NCBI GenBank assembly: GCA_024349245.1
Contig: JALDNG010000021.1
Span: 622,501 to 686,500 of the forward strand
From: Neodontobutis hainanensis
Lineage: Eukaryota > Chordata > Actinopteri > Gobiiformes > Odontobutidae
Direction: 5' to 3'
Length of the DNA stretch: 64,000 nucleotides
Below are positions 36,901 to 50,800 of this stretch, in pieces. Position 1 is the first letter of the stretch. Each line of letters opens with the position of its first letter. Both the position numbers and the translations under genes were made by a program. The notes under the pieces are model-generated. The model had not been told where the DNA came from. It ran no database searches and worked only from the letters and a program-made list of their open reading frames with translations.

Positions 36901-39900
36901 GACCTGAATAACTCCAGTGCAGTCGGTTGTGTGGGTCTGTGCCGCTGTGTAACTGGGTTAAACACATATTTGCGCTCCATAATGAGAAGAAAGAACAGCA
37001 GAGAGAGAAAAGCGTCAGGAAGAAGAGATCCACTTCAGGCGAAAGGTGGGAATAATGAGGACGACTTAATGTGGAGCTGAACAAGAGGACGAGACGAAGG
37101 AATGATTAATGAAGCGGCGTTGACGGAGACGAGAAACTCAACAGAAGAAGGAAGAAGGAAGGAGTGGAGGCAAATTTTGAAAAAGGGCCAGAAAACTAGA
37201 ACTTTGTAAGTGATCACAACAAAGTCCAGCCTCAGACCTCAGACTACATTTTAATAGTGTAGCTTCCACAGTTCTCTGGCGTTTTAGGCTCAATTCAAAA
37301 TGAATCCTGACTCAGATGGAAATATAGTGACAAAGACATTTTTATATTTACAGTATTCCTTTGTAAATCTCATGATGAAGAAAAGCCTGACTAGAGAAGC
37401 AGCTTTACTTTTGTTTCAGCATGTGTTGTTCATGTCCACTGAGGCGTGTATAAACCATGTCATTTATTTGATTAAAGCAGTGCATTAGCCTCGAGCTGCA
37501 CGTGGTCATCGTTTATGACAGTGGTCGAATCTGGTCAAGAAATGGAGAGAAATAAAAAAAACCTTGAATGAGAAGGGATTGTGAAAAGATGAAAAAGAAT
37601 AATTCAAAGGTAACGTCTGAGTGCGTTTGTTTTGATTAAAACTGATTGTGGAGCTTTAATGAGGGTCTATTTACAGAACAGCTCCAAGACCGGAGGCTCC
37701 TCTTTGATCACAGGAGAACTTCTTATAAACCAGAAGAAACTTTCAGCCTCAAGTCGACTTTACTGGAGTTTAAACGAAGTATAAACTGTATCACTTTCCA
37801 GAAAAGGTTGGACTCGAGTTCATTTAGAAAAGACATCTTGCTTTTGTTTTACAGTGAGGTAGATAAGTAACGTAAAGAAGAGTTGCATTATGTAATCTGG
37901 GTCTGGATCAGGACCAGGATCAGGTCCAGGATCAGGACGAGGATCAGGTCCAGGATCAGGACCAGGGTCTGAACCAGGGTCTGGACCAGGGTCAGGATCA
38001 GGTCCAGGATCTGGACCAGGATCAGGACGAGGATCAGGTCCAGGATCAGGACCAGGGTCTGAACCAGGGTCTGGACCAGGGTCAGGACCAGGATCAGGAT
38101 CAGGTCCAGGATCTGGACCAGGATCAGGACGAGGATCAGGTCCAGGATCAGGACCAGGGTCTGAACCAGGGTCTGGACCAGGGTCAGGACCAGGATCAGG
38201 ATCAGGTCCAGGATCTGGACCAGGATCAGGACGAGGATCAGGTCCAGGATCAGGACCAGGGTCTGAACCAGGGTCTGGACCAGGGTCAGGACCAGGATCA
38301 GGATCAGGTCCAGGATCAGGACGAGGATCAGGTCCAGGATCAGGACCAGGGCCAGGGTAGGGACCAGGTTTAGGTCCAGGTTTGGGACCAGGATCTGGAC
38401 CAGGATCAGGACCAGGTTCAGGACCAGGTTTAGGTCCTTACACAGTCACTTTAAATCTAAGGCTGTTACTCTGATAACTCTCTGTTGCAGATAAATTGCT
38501 TCACGTTTCTTTTCTCTGATAAACCTCAGCCTCGACTCAAACGGATGCTCCTTGAATCTAGAAAAAACAACACCTCTGTTTTATCTTTTGTCGGGTTCAG
38601 AGTCTTTTCACTGCGTCTCTGTCGCTCGCAGTCGTGACGAGCTCTTCGTCTTTGTGAGCCACCAAGGCCACTTCTGCCTCGCCTTGCTGCGTTTCCATGG
38701 AGACGCCGTGAAGATGTATAGCCTTGATGAAAAATGTGTTTTTCATTGAACAAGAAGAAAAAGAAAAAAAGGCAAATGTGTTGCTGAAATTTGTTGCTCT
38801 TAGTCGTACTGTCAAACTTTTACTGCTGAAGGCCATTTCTGCATTTGCTTTATTTGCAGATGACATATGAACTGTCGCTGCCATTAGCTCGTCTCATATA
38901 AATCCACAGATGTTCTTCCAAGACGTTTACGTGAGAGTGATGCTTTTTGAGATAGAAACCCGTGTCTCGCTGAAAGGAGGCTGTGGTCAAGGCCAGCGCT
39001 GAGAGAGACAAGGGTTTGTAAAGAGAGAAGAGTGATGAGTCCTTTCACTGAGGCTCTGGATTAAAGCTGAACTGACCTCTCTGAGTCTGATGGAGAGGGA
39101 GGGACAGATGGGAGCCTGGAAGGGACAAAAACAGTCAATGTGGCTGTTTAAAAAGTAGTTAAACCAGGGGTGGTTGAGCGGTCGTCCTTTAGCCGGAAAG
39201 TCGTGGTTTAATTCATGTTTACTTTCATGTGTCTCATGTATGCACTGTCCTTATTTTAAAAAAACAACAGGTCTTAACTAAGTCTAACTCTTTTCGGACT
39301 CTGAGAACATCTGGGACAGGCTTCTGCTCGAGCCCAAAGTTAGAACTTAACCTGGTGAAGCAGCTTTAAAGTTCCATCAAAAACTTTCAAAGTTCAAAAG
39401 AAGGTTAAAAACCTTCTCTTTAGCCCCGCCTACATTTAGTAAAGACAACTGAGAGGGTTTCTTTTTGGCACTCTTTGTCTTTAAATTTTTTTATTCTAGG
39501 TTTTACTTTTGTTTGTTTTTTATTTTAAATCTTGTCAGTGTATTTTATTGTCTTTTAATTCTGTAAAGCACTTTGTCTTACCCAGTGTATAAATTCTGTT
39601 ATATAAATAAAATTGCCTTGCTTAAACTAAAACCAGACCGGGACTAAAAACTATCCTGACCCTGGAATAACTCTTCTAAACCAGGACTCAAGAAAGAACA
39701 CATTTCCATTTGGGAATAAAAAAAAATCTGGTTAATAATCCAAAATAAAAGAATCTATCTATGCTCTGTATTTATCCTGTAGGTTACTACGGCCGAGGCT
39801 GCACCGACGCCTGTCACTTAAACCCCTGTGAGAACGACGCCCAGTGTCACAGAAAACCCAGCTCTTCTCACGGATACTCCTGCGACTGTGGAGACAACCA

Positions 39901-41669
39901 CTACGGACAGTACTGCCAGCACAGGTAACACACACACAGGTAACACACACAGGTAAAACACACACAGGTAACACACACACAGGTAACACACACACACAGG
40001 TAACACACACACACAGGTAACACACACAGGTAACACACACACAGGTAACACACACACAGGTAACACACACACAGGTAACACACACACACAGGTAACACAC
40101 ACACACAGGTAACACACACACAGGTAACACACAGGTAAAACACACACACAGGTAACACACACACAGGTAAAACACACACAGGTAACACACACAGGTAAAA
40201 CACACACAGGTAACACACACAGGTAAAACACACACAGGTAACACACACACAGGTAACACACACACACAGGTAACACACACACAGGTAACACACACACACA
40301 GGTAACACACACACAGGTAACACACACACACACACAGGTAACACACACACAGGTAACACACACACACAGGTAACACACACACAGGTAACACACACGGGTA
40401 AAACACACACACAGGTAACACACACACACAGGTAACACACACACAGGTAACACACACACACACAGGTAACACACACAGGTAAAACACACACAGGTAACAC
40501 ACACAGGTAAAACACACACAGGTAACACACACAGGTAAAACACACACAGGTAACACACACACAGGTAACACACACACACACAGGTAACACACACACACAG
40601 GTAACACACACACAGGTAACACACACACACACAGGTAACACACACACAGGTAACACACACACACACACAGGTAACACACACACAGGTAACACACACACAG
40701 GTAACACACACACAGGTAACACACACACACACAGGTACACACACACAGGTAACACACACACACAGGTAACACACACACAGGTAACACACACAGGTAACAC
40801 ACACAGGTAACACACACAGGTAACACACACACAGGTAACACACACACAGGTAACACACACACAGGTAACACACACACAGGTAACACACACACACAGGTAA
40901 CACACACACAGGTAACACACACAGGTAAAACACACACACAGGTAACACACACACAGGTAACACACACACAGGTAACACACACACAGGTAACACACACACA
41001 GGTAACACACACACAGGTAACACACACACACAGGTAACACACACAGGTAACACACACACAGGTAACACACACACACACACACACACAGGTAAGACACAAA
41101 CACACACACAGGTAACACACACACACACACACACAGGTAACACACACACACACAGGTAACACACACAGGTAACACACACAGGTAACACACACACACACAC
41201 ACACACAGGTAACACACACACAGGTAACACACACACAGGTAACACACACACAGGTAACACACACAAACACACACACAGGTAACACACACACAGGTAACAC
41301 ACACACAGGTAACACACACACACAGGTAACACACACACAGGTAACACACACACACACAGGTAACACACACACACAGGTAACACACACACAGGTAACACAC
41401 ACAGGTAACACACACACACACAGGTAACACACACACAGGTAACACACACAGGTAACACACACACAGGTAACACACACACACAGGTAAAACACACACACAG
41501 GTAACACACACACAGGTAACACACACACACAGATAACACACACAGGTAACACACACACACACAGGTAACACACACACACACACACACAGGTAAGACACAA
41601 ACACACACACAGGTAACACACACACACACACAGGTAACACACACACAGGTAACACACAAACACACACAG

Positions 41670-41710
<41 letters not shown>

Positions 41711-41823
41711 AACACACACACACACACACACAGGTAAGACACAAACACACACACAGGTAACACACACACACACACACACAGGTAACACACACACACAGGT
41801 AACACACACACACACACACACAG

Positions 41824-41860
<37 letters not shown>

Positions 41861-44800
41861 AACACACACAAACACACACACAGGTAACACACACACACAC
41901 ACACACAGGTAACACACACAAACACACACACAGGTAACACACACACAGGTAACACACACACACACACACACAGGTAACACACACAAACACACACACAGGT
42001 AACACACACACAGGTAACACACACACACAGGTAAGACACAAACACACACACAGGTAACACACACACACACACACACACAGGTAAGACACAAACACACACA
42101 CAGGTAACACACACACACACACACACACAGGTAACACACACAAACACACACACAGGTAACACACACACACACACACACACAGGTAACACACACAAACACA
42201 CACACAGGTAACACACACACACACAGGTAACACACACAAACACACACACAGGTAACACACACACAGGTAACACACACACACACACACACAGGTAACACAC
42301 ACAAACACACACACAGGTAACACACACACAGGTAACACACACACACAGGTAAGACACAAACACACACACAGGTAACACACACACACACACACACACAGGT
42401 AAGACACAAACACACACACAGGTAACACACACACACACAGGTAACACACTCACACTTTACAAACGTATCCGACAGTTGCCATTTTCTAAAACCATCTTGT
42501 TAATGCAGAAGTTGTTATTTTTGAAGCTATTGTCTTTTCTTCAAATGAAATGTGTTGTGTTGTGTCACCAAAACATTCACACAGCTCAGTACATATATAT
42601 AAAACAGTACAAGGATCTATAAAACTCTAGTAAATTCATCCATAAATAATAGTGTAGGATCTTTATGTACTTCTTTGGTTGTAATTTCATGTGTCAGTGG
42701 TTTTTGCAGAGATTTCAGACAGTTTCAGACATGTGTTGTCATCTCTCCACAACAGTGTCCTCAGACGGATCAGCTGTTACTGTAGCGTTTTGGTGAAGCT
42801 TTTATCCTTGACTTGTCGCATTTGTCCACTCTTGCATGAAATCCACTGCAGGATAAGAGCATTTCCAACAAAATAAACCATTAACCTTAAATACCGATAG
42901 ACTTTCAGTGAGAGATGTCGCTTTAACACGACAGCTCTGGCTTTGATCAGACGCAGAGTGAAAAACTGTAGATTTACAAGAGAAATGATCCGAGTGATGG
43001 CTCCTAAACTTGCAGAGATGTAAAGAAGACGTCATATTAAAGACGAGAAAGAGATCAGAGGAAACAGGAGAGAAGTGACGGGGAACAGGGAAGAGCTTTA
43101 GTCGCGACAAGAAGCAGTGACAGGAGCCGCAATGAGGATTAAAGTGAAAATAATTGTGCATTTCAAAGACAATAGAAAGTGGAATTTCATTGGCATTTGA
43201 GAAAAAGAGAGTTTAGAGACTGGTGACAAGTCCCTGTCAGTGCTGGTGGTTAATGTCTTGTGCAACACAAACGTGAAAAGTCTACACAGTATGAGGCTTC
43301 AGCTCTAAATGTGTGGGTTTTAGTTGGATTTGAACAGGTTTTTGTTGAATTTGAACAGTTTTTAGATGGATTTAGTTAACATACATAAAGGTGTATGAGG
43401 CTTCAGCTTTCAATGTGCACTCCGCTAACAGCACCAGCCACACAACGTTAGCTCGGCACGTCTGCTCGGAAGATGCTGTTATTGTTCGTACGTCACAGTT
43501 TTCTGGAGATTGTAATAGTGGCTCAAGAAAACATCATAATATAGTCTGGAAACTCATTTTATTTTAGCTGCCAAATGGAAAAAACAATAGACTATAATTT
43601 AAACAAGAGTAAACAATAACACCACGCTCAAAAAAGGAATAGGAAGTCCTGAGATTTGATACGTTTTTAGTTTATAAATGTCACTTTTTGTACTGGAAAA
43701 ATAATTCATTCATTTATGACCTTCCGACTGGATGATAGTTTGACTCCTCTGTCCGTTCTTTTTTCGTGAATGACAGGATCGAGCAGCAGTGTCCCAGAGG
43801 CTGGTGGGGGTCTCCCAACTGTGGCCCCTGTCACTGCGACGTCAACAAAGGCTTTGACCCTGACTGTAACAAGACCAGTGGACAGTGTCGCTGCAAGGTA
43901 CTAGAAACACACACACATTTAATTCACGCAGAAACTGACCACGAACGATCTTTCTGCCATGAACAAGTTCACTAAAACTTAACGAATTATAAATGAATTT
44001 ATAGATAGTTAGGGTTAGTTACTGTCTGCTTTTCTTACTGAAGGTCACATAATAAAGCCTGACATTGTATTGATATAAAACTGAATAAAAGTAGCCATGT
44101 ATTTTAATTATTCAGTGTAAATCCCTTCTACATAGAACACACAGTGGTGATCGTTTTTAGTTGAGATGATGTCTTGTTTTAGTTGGATTTTAACAAGTGA
44201 TATTTGGATTTTAATAATTTTTAGTTGGATTTGAACAGGTTTAAATTGGATTTGAATAGGTTTAAGTTGGATTTGAACAGGTTTTAGTTGGATTTGAACA
44301 GGTTTAAGTTGGATTTGAACAGGTTTTAGTTGGATTTGAACAGGTTTTAGTTGGATTTGAACAGGTTTAAATTGGATTTGAACAGGTTTCAGTAGGATTT
44401 GAATAGGTTTTAGTTGGATTTGAACAGGTTTGAGTTGGATTTGAACAGGTTTCAGTAGGATTTGAACAGGTTTCAGTAGGATTTGAACAGGTTTTAGTTG
44501 GATTTGAACAGGTTTTAGTTGGATTTAAACAGGGTTTAGTTGGATTTGAACAGGTTTAAGTTGGATTTGAATAGGTTTAAGTTGGATTGAACAGGTTTTA
44601 GTTGGATTTGAACAGGTTTAAGTTGGATTTGAACAGGTTTAAGTTGGATTTGAACAGGTTTTAGTTTGATTTGGACAGGTTTAAGTTGGATTTGAATAGG
44701 TTTTAGTTGGATTTGAACAGGGTTTAGTTGGATTTGAACAGGGTTTAGTTGGATTTGAACAGGTTTTAGTTGGATTTGAACAGGTTTCAGTTGGATTTGA

Positions 44801-47800
44801 ACAGGTTTCAGTTGGATTTGAACAGGGTTTAGTTGGATTTGAACAGGTTTCAGTTGGATTTGAACAGGGTTTAGTTGGATTTGAACAGGTTTCAGTTGGA
44901 TTTGAACATGTTTCAGTTGGATTTAAACAGGGTTTAGTTGGATTTGAACAGGTTTCAGTTGGATTTGAACAGGTTTCAGTTGGATTTAAATAGGTTTTAG
45001 TTGGATTTGAACAGGTTTCAGTTGGATTTGAACAGGTTTCAGTTGTATTTGAACAGTTAGGTTGAGTGTAGAAAATGAATAGATTTTATAGAATGCCAAA
45101 TAAAAAGGGATGTTTGTTTTTATATTATATTTTATATTTTATATTATTCTTGATTTAGTTCTTGGGGTTTTTATGAGTTTATTTTGGCTCTAGTCTTAGT
45201 TTAGTCCTTGCTTTAATTGATAATCTAAATTGATAATCCACAAATCACTGCAGCTTCACTGAGACTCATTTTTGGGCTTGGGTTTTGAAGTGTGTAATGG
45301 TGACATTTAAGATAAAATAAAAATAAAAAGATCCTCCTGCTGTATCTCGAGCTGTCATCCTTTAGCCTTGTGTTCCTTATTTTCTAACAGATTTAAACAT
45401 GTTTTCACACTTTTTAAATCCTCACATTTCCATCAGCCCACGATGTGTTCAGATCGTTCGGCTCAAAGACAGAACAGAGAACCGTCTTTAAAAAGACTTT
45501 TCTGTTTCTTTTTGTTAATGGAAATACTGTTATAAGATTTGCATTAATTTATAGGTTTCCTGTTTTGTAGTGAGGTAGAAGAGTGCTTTACTGTGAACCT
45601 GGTTTAGTCCTAGTTTGGTGTCTGTTTAGTCTTGGTTTTGTTTTGGTTTTAGTCCTGATTTCATCTTGGTTAATTCTTATCAAAGACTTATCAAAGTCAC
45701 AAATGACCTCCGTCTGACACTGACGCAGGCCTGTCTTAGTTCTGTTGGACTTGAGTGTTTGATACAGTGGACCATGAAATCCTGTCACAAAGTTTAGAGA
45801 AATAGATAGGTATCTATGGAACTGCTCTTAAATGGTTTCAGTCCTATCTTGAAGACAGGAAGTACTTTGTTTCGGTTGGAAACTGTGTATCAGACCAAAT
45901 GGCCCTGACATGTGGGGTTCCACAGGGGTCTATCTTGGGACCTTTATTATTCAATCTTTACATGCTTCCTTTAGGCCAGTTAACACACAGCTGTGGCATA
46001 TTTACATTTACATTTACATTTAGTCATTTAGCAGACGCTTTTATCCAAAGCGACTTACAAGTGAGGAAAACAATGGAAGCAATTTCAACAACACAAGGTA
46101 ACAAAAAGCATAAGAAGGAATTGATAGAAGGAAGTTAAGAATTCAGTGTTTGTCAGTCAGGTGTTGACAAAAGAGATATGTTTTCAAGCGTTTTTTAAAA
46201 ATGTCTACAGAATCTGCTGATCTTGTAGCAGCAGTAGATCATTCACCAAAGAACAGATCCAGAGAAAGTACGTGAGAGGGATTTTTTTCCTTTTTGGGAT
46301 GGTGCAACCAGACGTTGTTCATTAGCAGATCGCAGGGATCTGGTAGAACATAGGTCTGTATCAGTGAAGATATGAGGGGGCGGAGCCAGTGGTGGTCTTG
46401 TAGGCCAAGAGCATAGCTTTGAACTATAGCATATCCTACCATAATTATGCAGATGACACTCAGATTTACATTTCACTCACAGCAGCTGAAATGGACCAAT
46501 CCATTAACTGTGTCACTGCATCGAACAGATTGATGTGTGGATGCAGAATAGTTTTCTCCAACTGAACAGAAACAAGACTGAACTAATCATCTTTGGAACA
46601 GAAACAAAGAGAAAGTCTCAGCAGTCACCTCGAGTCTCTTTCTCTAAAATCTAAAAACCAGGTTAAATCTAGGGCTCATCATGGACTCAGACTTGAATTT
46701 CCAGAGTCACATTAAGACTACATCATCTGCATTTGATCACCTTAAAAACATTTCCAGAGTCAAAGGGATAATGTCTCAACCAGACTTAGAGAAACTTATT
46801 CATGCTTTTATCTCCAGCAGGTTATATTACTGTAACGGCTGCTCACTGGTCTCTCAAAACGAGGGTTAAGACAGCTGCAGCTTATTCAGAACGCTGCTGC
46901 TCGGGTTCTAACTAACACCAGGAAGTACAACCACATCAGTCCAGGTTTAAAATCTCTGCACTGGCTTCTGTTGGATTTGAACAGGTTTCAGTTGGATTTG
47001 AACACGTTTCAGTTGGATTTGAACAGGGTTTAGTTGGATTTGAATAGGTTTTAGTTGGATTTGAACAGGTTTCAGTTGGATTTGAACACGTTTCAGTTGG
47101 ATTTAAACAGGGTTTAGTTGGATTTGAACAGGTTTCAGTTGGATTTGAACAGGGTTTATTTGGATTTGAACAGGTTTCAGTTGGATTTGAATAGGTTTTA
47201 GATGGATTTGAACAGGTTTCAGTTGGATTTGAACATGTTTCAGTTGGATTTGAACAGGGTTTAGTTGTATTTGAACTGGTTTCAGTTGGATTTGAACAGG
47301 TTTCAGTTGGATTTGAACAGGTTTCAGTTGGATTTGAACACGTTTCAGTTGGATTTGAACAGGGTTTAGTTGGATTTGAATAGGTTTTAGTTGGATTTGA
47401 ACAGGTTTCAGTTGGATTTGAACACGTTTCAGTTGGATTTGAACAGGGTTTAGTTGGATTTGAATAGGTTTTAGTTGGATTTGAACAGGTTTCAGTTGGA
47501 TTTGAACACGTTTCAGTTGGATTTAAACAGGGTTTAGTTGGATTTGAACAGGTTTCAGTTGGATTTGAACAGTTAGGTTGAGTGTAGAAAATGAATAGAT
47601 TTTGAAGAATGCCAAATAAAAAGGGATGTTTGTTTTTATATTATATTTTATATTTTATATTATTCTTGATTTAGTTCTTGGGGTTTTTATGAGTTTATTT
47701 TGGCTCTAGTCTTAGTTTAGTCCTTGCTTTAATTGATAATCTAAATTGATAATCCACAAATCACTGCAGCTTCACTGAGACTCATTTTTGGGCTTGGGTT

Positions 47801-50800
47801 TTGAAGTGTGTAATGGTGACATTTAAGATAAAATAAAAATAAAAAGATCCTCCTGCTGTATCTCGAGCTGTCATCCTTTAGCCTTGTGTTCCTTATTTTC
47901 TAACAGATTTAAACATGTTTTCACACTTTTTAAATCCTCACATTTCCATCAGCCCACGATGTGTTCAGATCGTTCGGCTCAAAGACAGAACAGAGAACCG
48001 TCTTTAAAAAGACTTTTCTGTTTCTTTTTGTTAATGGAAATACTGTAATAAATAAGATTTGCATTAATTTGTAGGTTTCCTGTTTTGTAGTGAGGTAGAA
48101 GAGTGCTTTACTGTGAACCTGGTTTAGTCCTAGTTTGGTGTCTGTTTAGTCTTGGTTTTGTTTTGGTTTTAGTCCTGATTTCATCTTGGTTAATTCTTAT
48201 CAAAGACTTATCAAAGTCACAAATGACCTCCGTCTGACACTGACGCAGGCCTGTCTTAGTTCTGTTGGACTTGAGTGTTTGATACAGTGGACATGAAATC
48301 CTGTCACAAAGTTTAGAGAAATAGATAGGTATCTATGGAACTGCTCTTAAATGGTTTCAGTCCTATCTTGAAGACAGGAAGTACTTTGTTTCGGTTGGAA
48401 ACTGTGTATCAGACCAAATGGCCCTGACATGTGGGGTTCCACAGGGGTCTATCTTGGGACCTTTATTATTCAATCTTTACATGCTTCCTTTAGGCCAGTT
48501 AACACACAGCTGTGGCATATTTACATTTACATTTACATTTAGTCATTTAGCAGACGCTTTTATCCAAAGCGACTTACAAGTGAGGAAAACAATGGAAGCA
48601 ATTTCAACAACACAAGGTAACAAAAAGCATAAGAAGGAATTGATAGAAGGAAGTTAAGAATTCAGTGTTTGTCAGTCAGGTGTTGACAAAAGAGATATGT
48701 TTTCAAGCGTTTTTTAAAAATGTCTACAGAATTTGCTGATCTTGTAGCAGCAGTAGATCATTCCACCAGTGTGGAACAGATCCAGAGAAAGTACGTGAGA
48801 GGGATTTTTTTCCTTTTTGGGATGGTGCAACCAGACGTTGTTCATTAGCAGATCGCAGGGATCTGGTAGAACATAGGTCTGTATCAGTGAAGATATGAGG
48901 GGGCGGAGCCAGTGGTGGTCTTGTAGGACAAGAGCATAGCTTTGAACTATAGCATATCCTACCATAATTATGCAGATGACACTCAGATTTACATTTCACT
49001 CACAGCAGCTGAAATGGACCAATCCATTCACTGTGTCACTGCATCGAACAGATTGTTGTTTGGATGCAGAATAAATTTCTCCAACTGAACAGAAACAAGA
49101 CTGAACTAATCATCTTTGGAACAGAAACAAAGAGAAAGTCTCAGCAGTCACCTCGAGTCTCTTTCTCTAAAATCTAAAAACCAGGTTAAATTTAGGGCTC
49201 ATCATGGACTCAGACTTGAATTTCCAGAGTCACATTAAGACTACATCATCTGCATTTGATCACCTTAAAAACATTTCCAGAGTCAAAGGGATAATGTCTC
49301 AACCAGACTTAGAGAAACTTATTCATGCTTTTATCTGCAGCAGGTTAGATTACTGTAACGGCTGCTCACTGGTCTCTCAAAACGAGGGTTAAGACAGCTG
49401 CAGCTTATTCAGAACGCTGCTGCTCGGGTTCTAACTAACACCAGGAAGTACTACCACATCAGTCCAGTTTTAAAATATCTGCACTGGCTTCTTTCTGTTG
49501 CTCAGAGAATAGACTTTAAAACAGCACTGCTGCTTTACAAGTCTCTAAACGGTTTAGCACCAGAATATATTTCTGAAATGTTAGTTCCTTATGAGCCTCC
49601 TCGGACTCTGAGAACATCTGGGACAGACTTCTGCTCGAGCCCAGAGTTAGAACTAAACAGGGTGAAGCAGTGTTTAAGTTTCAGCAAAAACCTGGAGCAA
49701 CCTCAACTTAAACAATGTTCAAGAGGAGATTAAAAACCTTCCTCTTTAGCTCCGCCTACAGCACAACTTAAAGTGTTTTTTTTTTTATCTGATCTCTTCT
49801 TTTAAAATGTTTTCAATTTTTCTTATGTTTCTAAATTTTGATGTTTATCTATGCATTTGTTGTGATTTGACTGCTACCTTGGCCAGGTCTCTCTTGTAAA
49901 AGAGATTCTGAATCTCAATGGGACCTTGGTTAACTAAAGGTATATATAAAAAAAATCTAAATCTTGTAAATTCTCTTTTATTTCTGTAAAGCACTTTGAG
50001 TTACACAGTGTCTGAATTGTGCTATAGAAATAAAATTGCCTATCCTACAATGCATCTGTGATTTTGTCCCCCCTCTCTCTCCGTAGGAGTTCCACTACCG
50101 CCCCCGAGGCTCTGAGTCCTGTCTGCCCTGCGACTGTTACCCCATCGGCTCCTTCTCCAGGTCATGTGACCCCGAGACCGGCCAGTGCCAGTGCCGCCCC
50201 GGAGTCATCGGCCGCCAGTGCAACAGCTGCGACAGTCCCTTCGCCGAGGTCACCAACTCCGGATGTGAAGGTCTGGCCCACTTGTTATTAATCTGTTAAA
50301 GTCTTTTTATGTTAAATACTGAGGCCTTCTCTCTGCAGTGATCTACGACTGCTGTCCCAGGACCATCACGTCTGGGATCTGGTGGCCTCGGACTAAGTTC
50401 AACCTCCCGGCCGCTGTGCCCTGCCCCAAAGGATCAGTCGGTATGAGTTTACATCTAAAATCACGTCATAACTCATACCAAAACATATAATGCTAAATAA
50501 TTAAACATTTAAAATAATGTCTCAGCTCCTGAAAATACTTAAATTATGTTAAACTGTTGACTCTGTTTGAAGTTGTATCTTTTGTGGTGTTTCTTCAGGA
50601 GCAGCGATCAGACACTGCGACGTGGAGCGAGGCTGGCTGGAGCCCGACCTTTACAACTGCACCTCTCCTCCGTTTGTGGAGCTCAACGCTGCTGTGAGTT
50701 TGAACTCAATTTAGTTAGTTTTTACAGGTTTTAGAAGAATTTCAACAGGTTTTAGAAGGATTTGAACATGTTTAAGTTGGATTTGAACAGGTTTTAGTTG

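Larger units (their letters stand above)
35753..39782 (+). other. Intron W12
   Basis: 4.0 kb. Holds a V-SINE-like element (35842-36125), a GGACCAGG-type array (37905-38440), a SINE head fragment (39166-39225) and a LINE 3' tail (39290-39625). 36130-37900 and 38450-39160 show no element I recognise. Confidence 0.8.
44447..46969 (+). repeat. Tandem segmental duplication, copy 1
   Basis: About 2.52 kb: array half, the unique-looking stretch beginning GAACAGTTAGGTTGAGTGTA, and the LINE with nested insertion, ending abruptly at CACTGGCTTCT inside the LINE. There it meets minisatellite sequence, the start of copy 2. The left border lies in the array and is approximate. Confidence 0.8.
46970..49492 (+). 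repeat. Tandem segmental duplication, copy 2
   Basis: Near-identical to 44447-46969, at an offset of about 2519-2523 bp. Differences seen are a 1-bp deletion in the GTGGACCATG region, a few substitutions and a small indel near 48762-48778. Unlike copy 1, it continues into the 3' part of the LINE, so this side keeps the original arrangement. Confidence 0.8.
43898..50086 (+). other. Intron W14
   Basis: 6.2 kb. Consists of 21-bp minisatellite arrays, two LINE copies with the same nested insertion, and a ~2.5 kb tandem duplication that joins them. A LINE tail ends about 45 bp before the exon W15 acceptor. Confidence 0.85.

Noticed and set aside
39759..42453. Three overlapping minus-strand ORFs of about 850-900 codons (CVCVLPV-type Cys/Val-rich protein)
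   Set aside because: They are translations of the (CA)n-CAGGTAA array in all three frames. Equal openness in every frame shows absence of stops, not coding.
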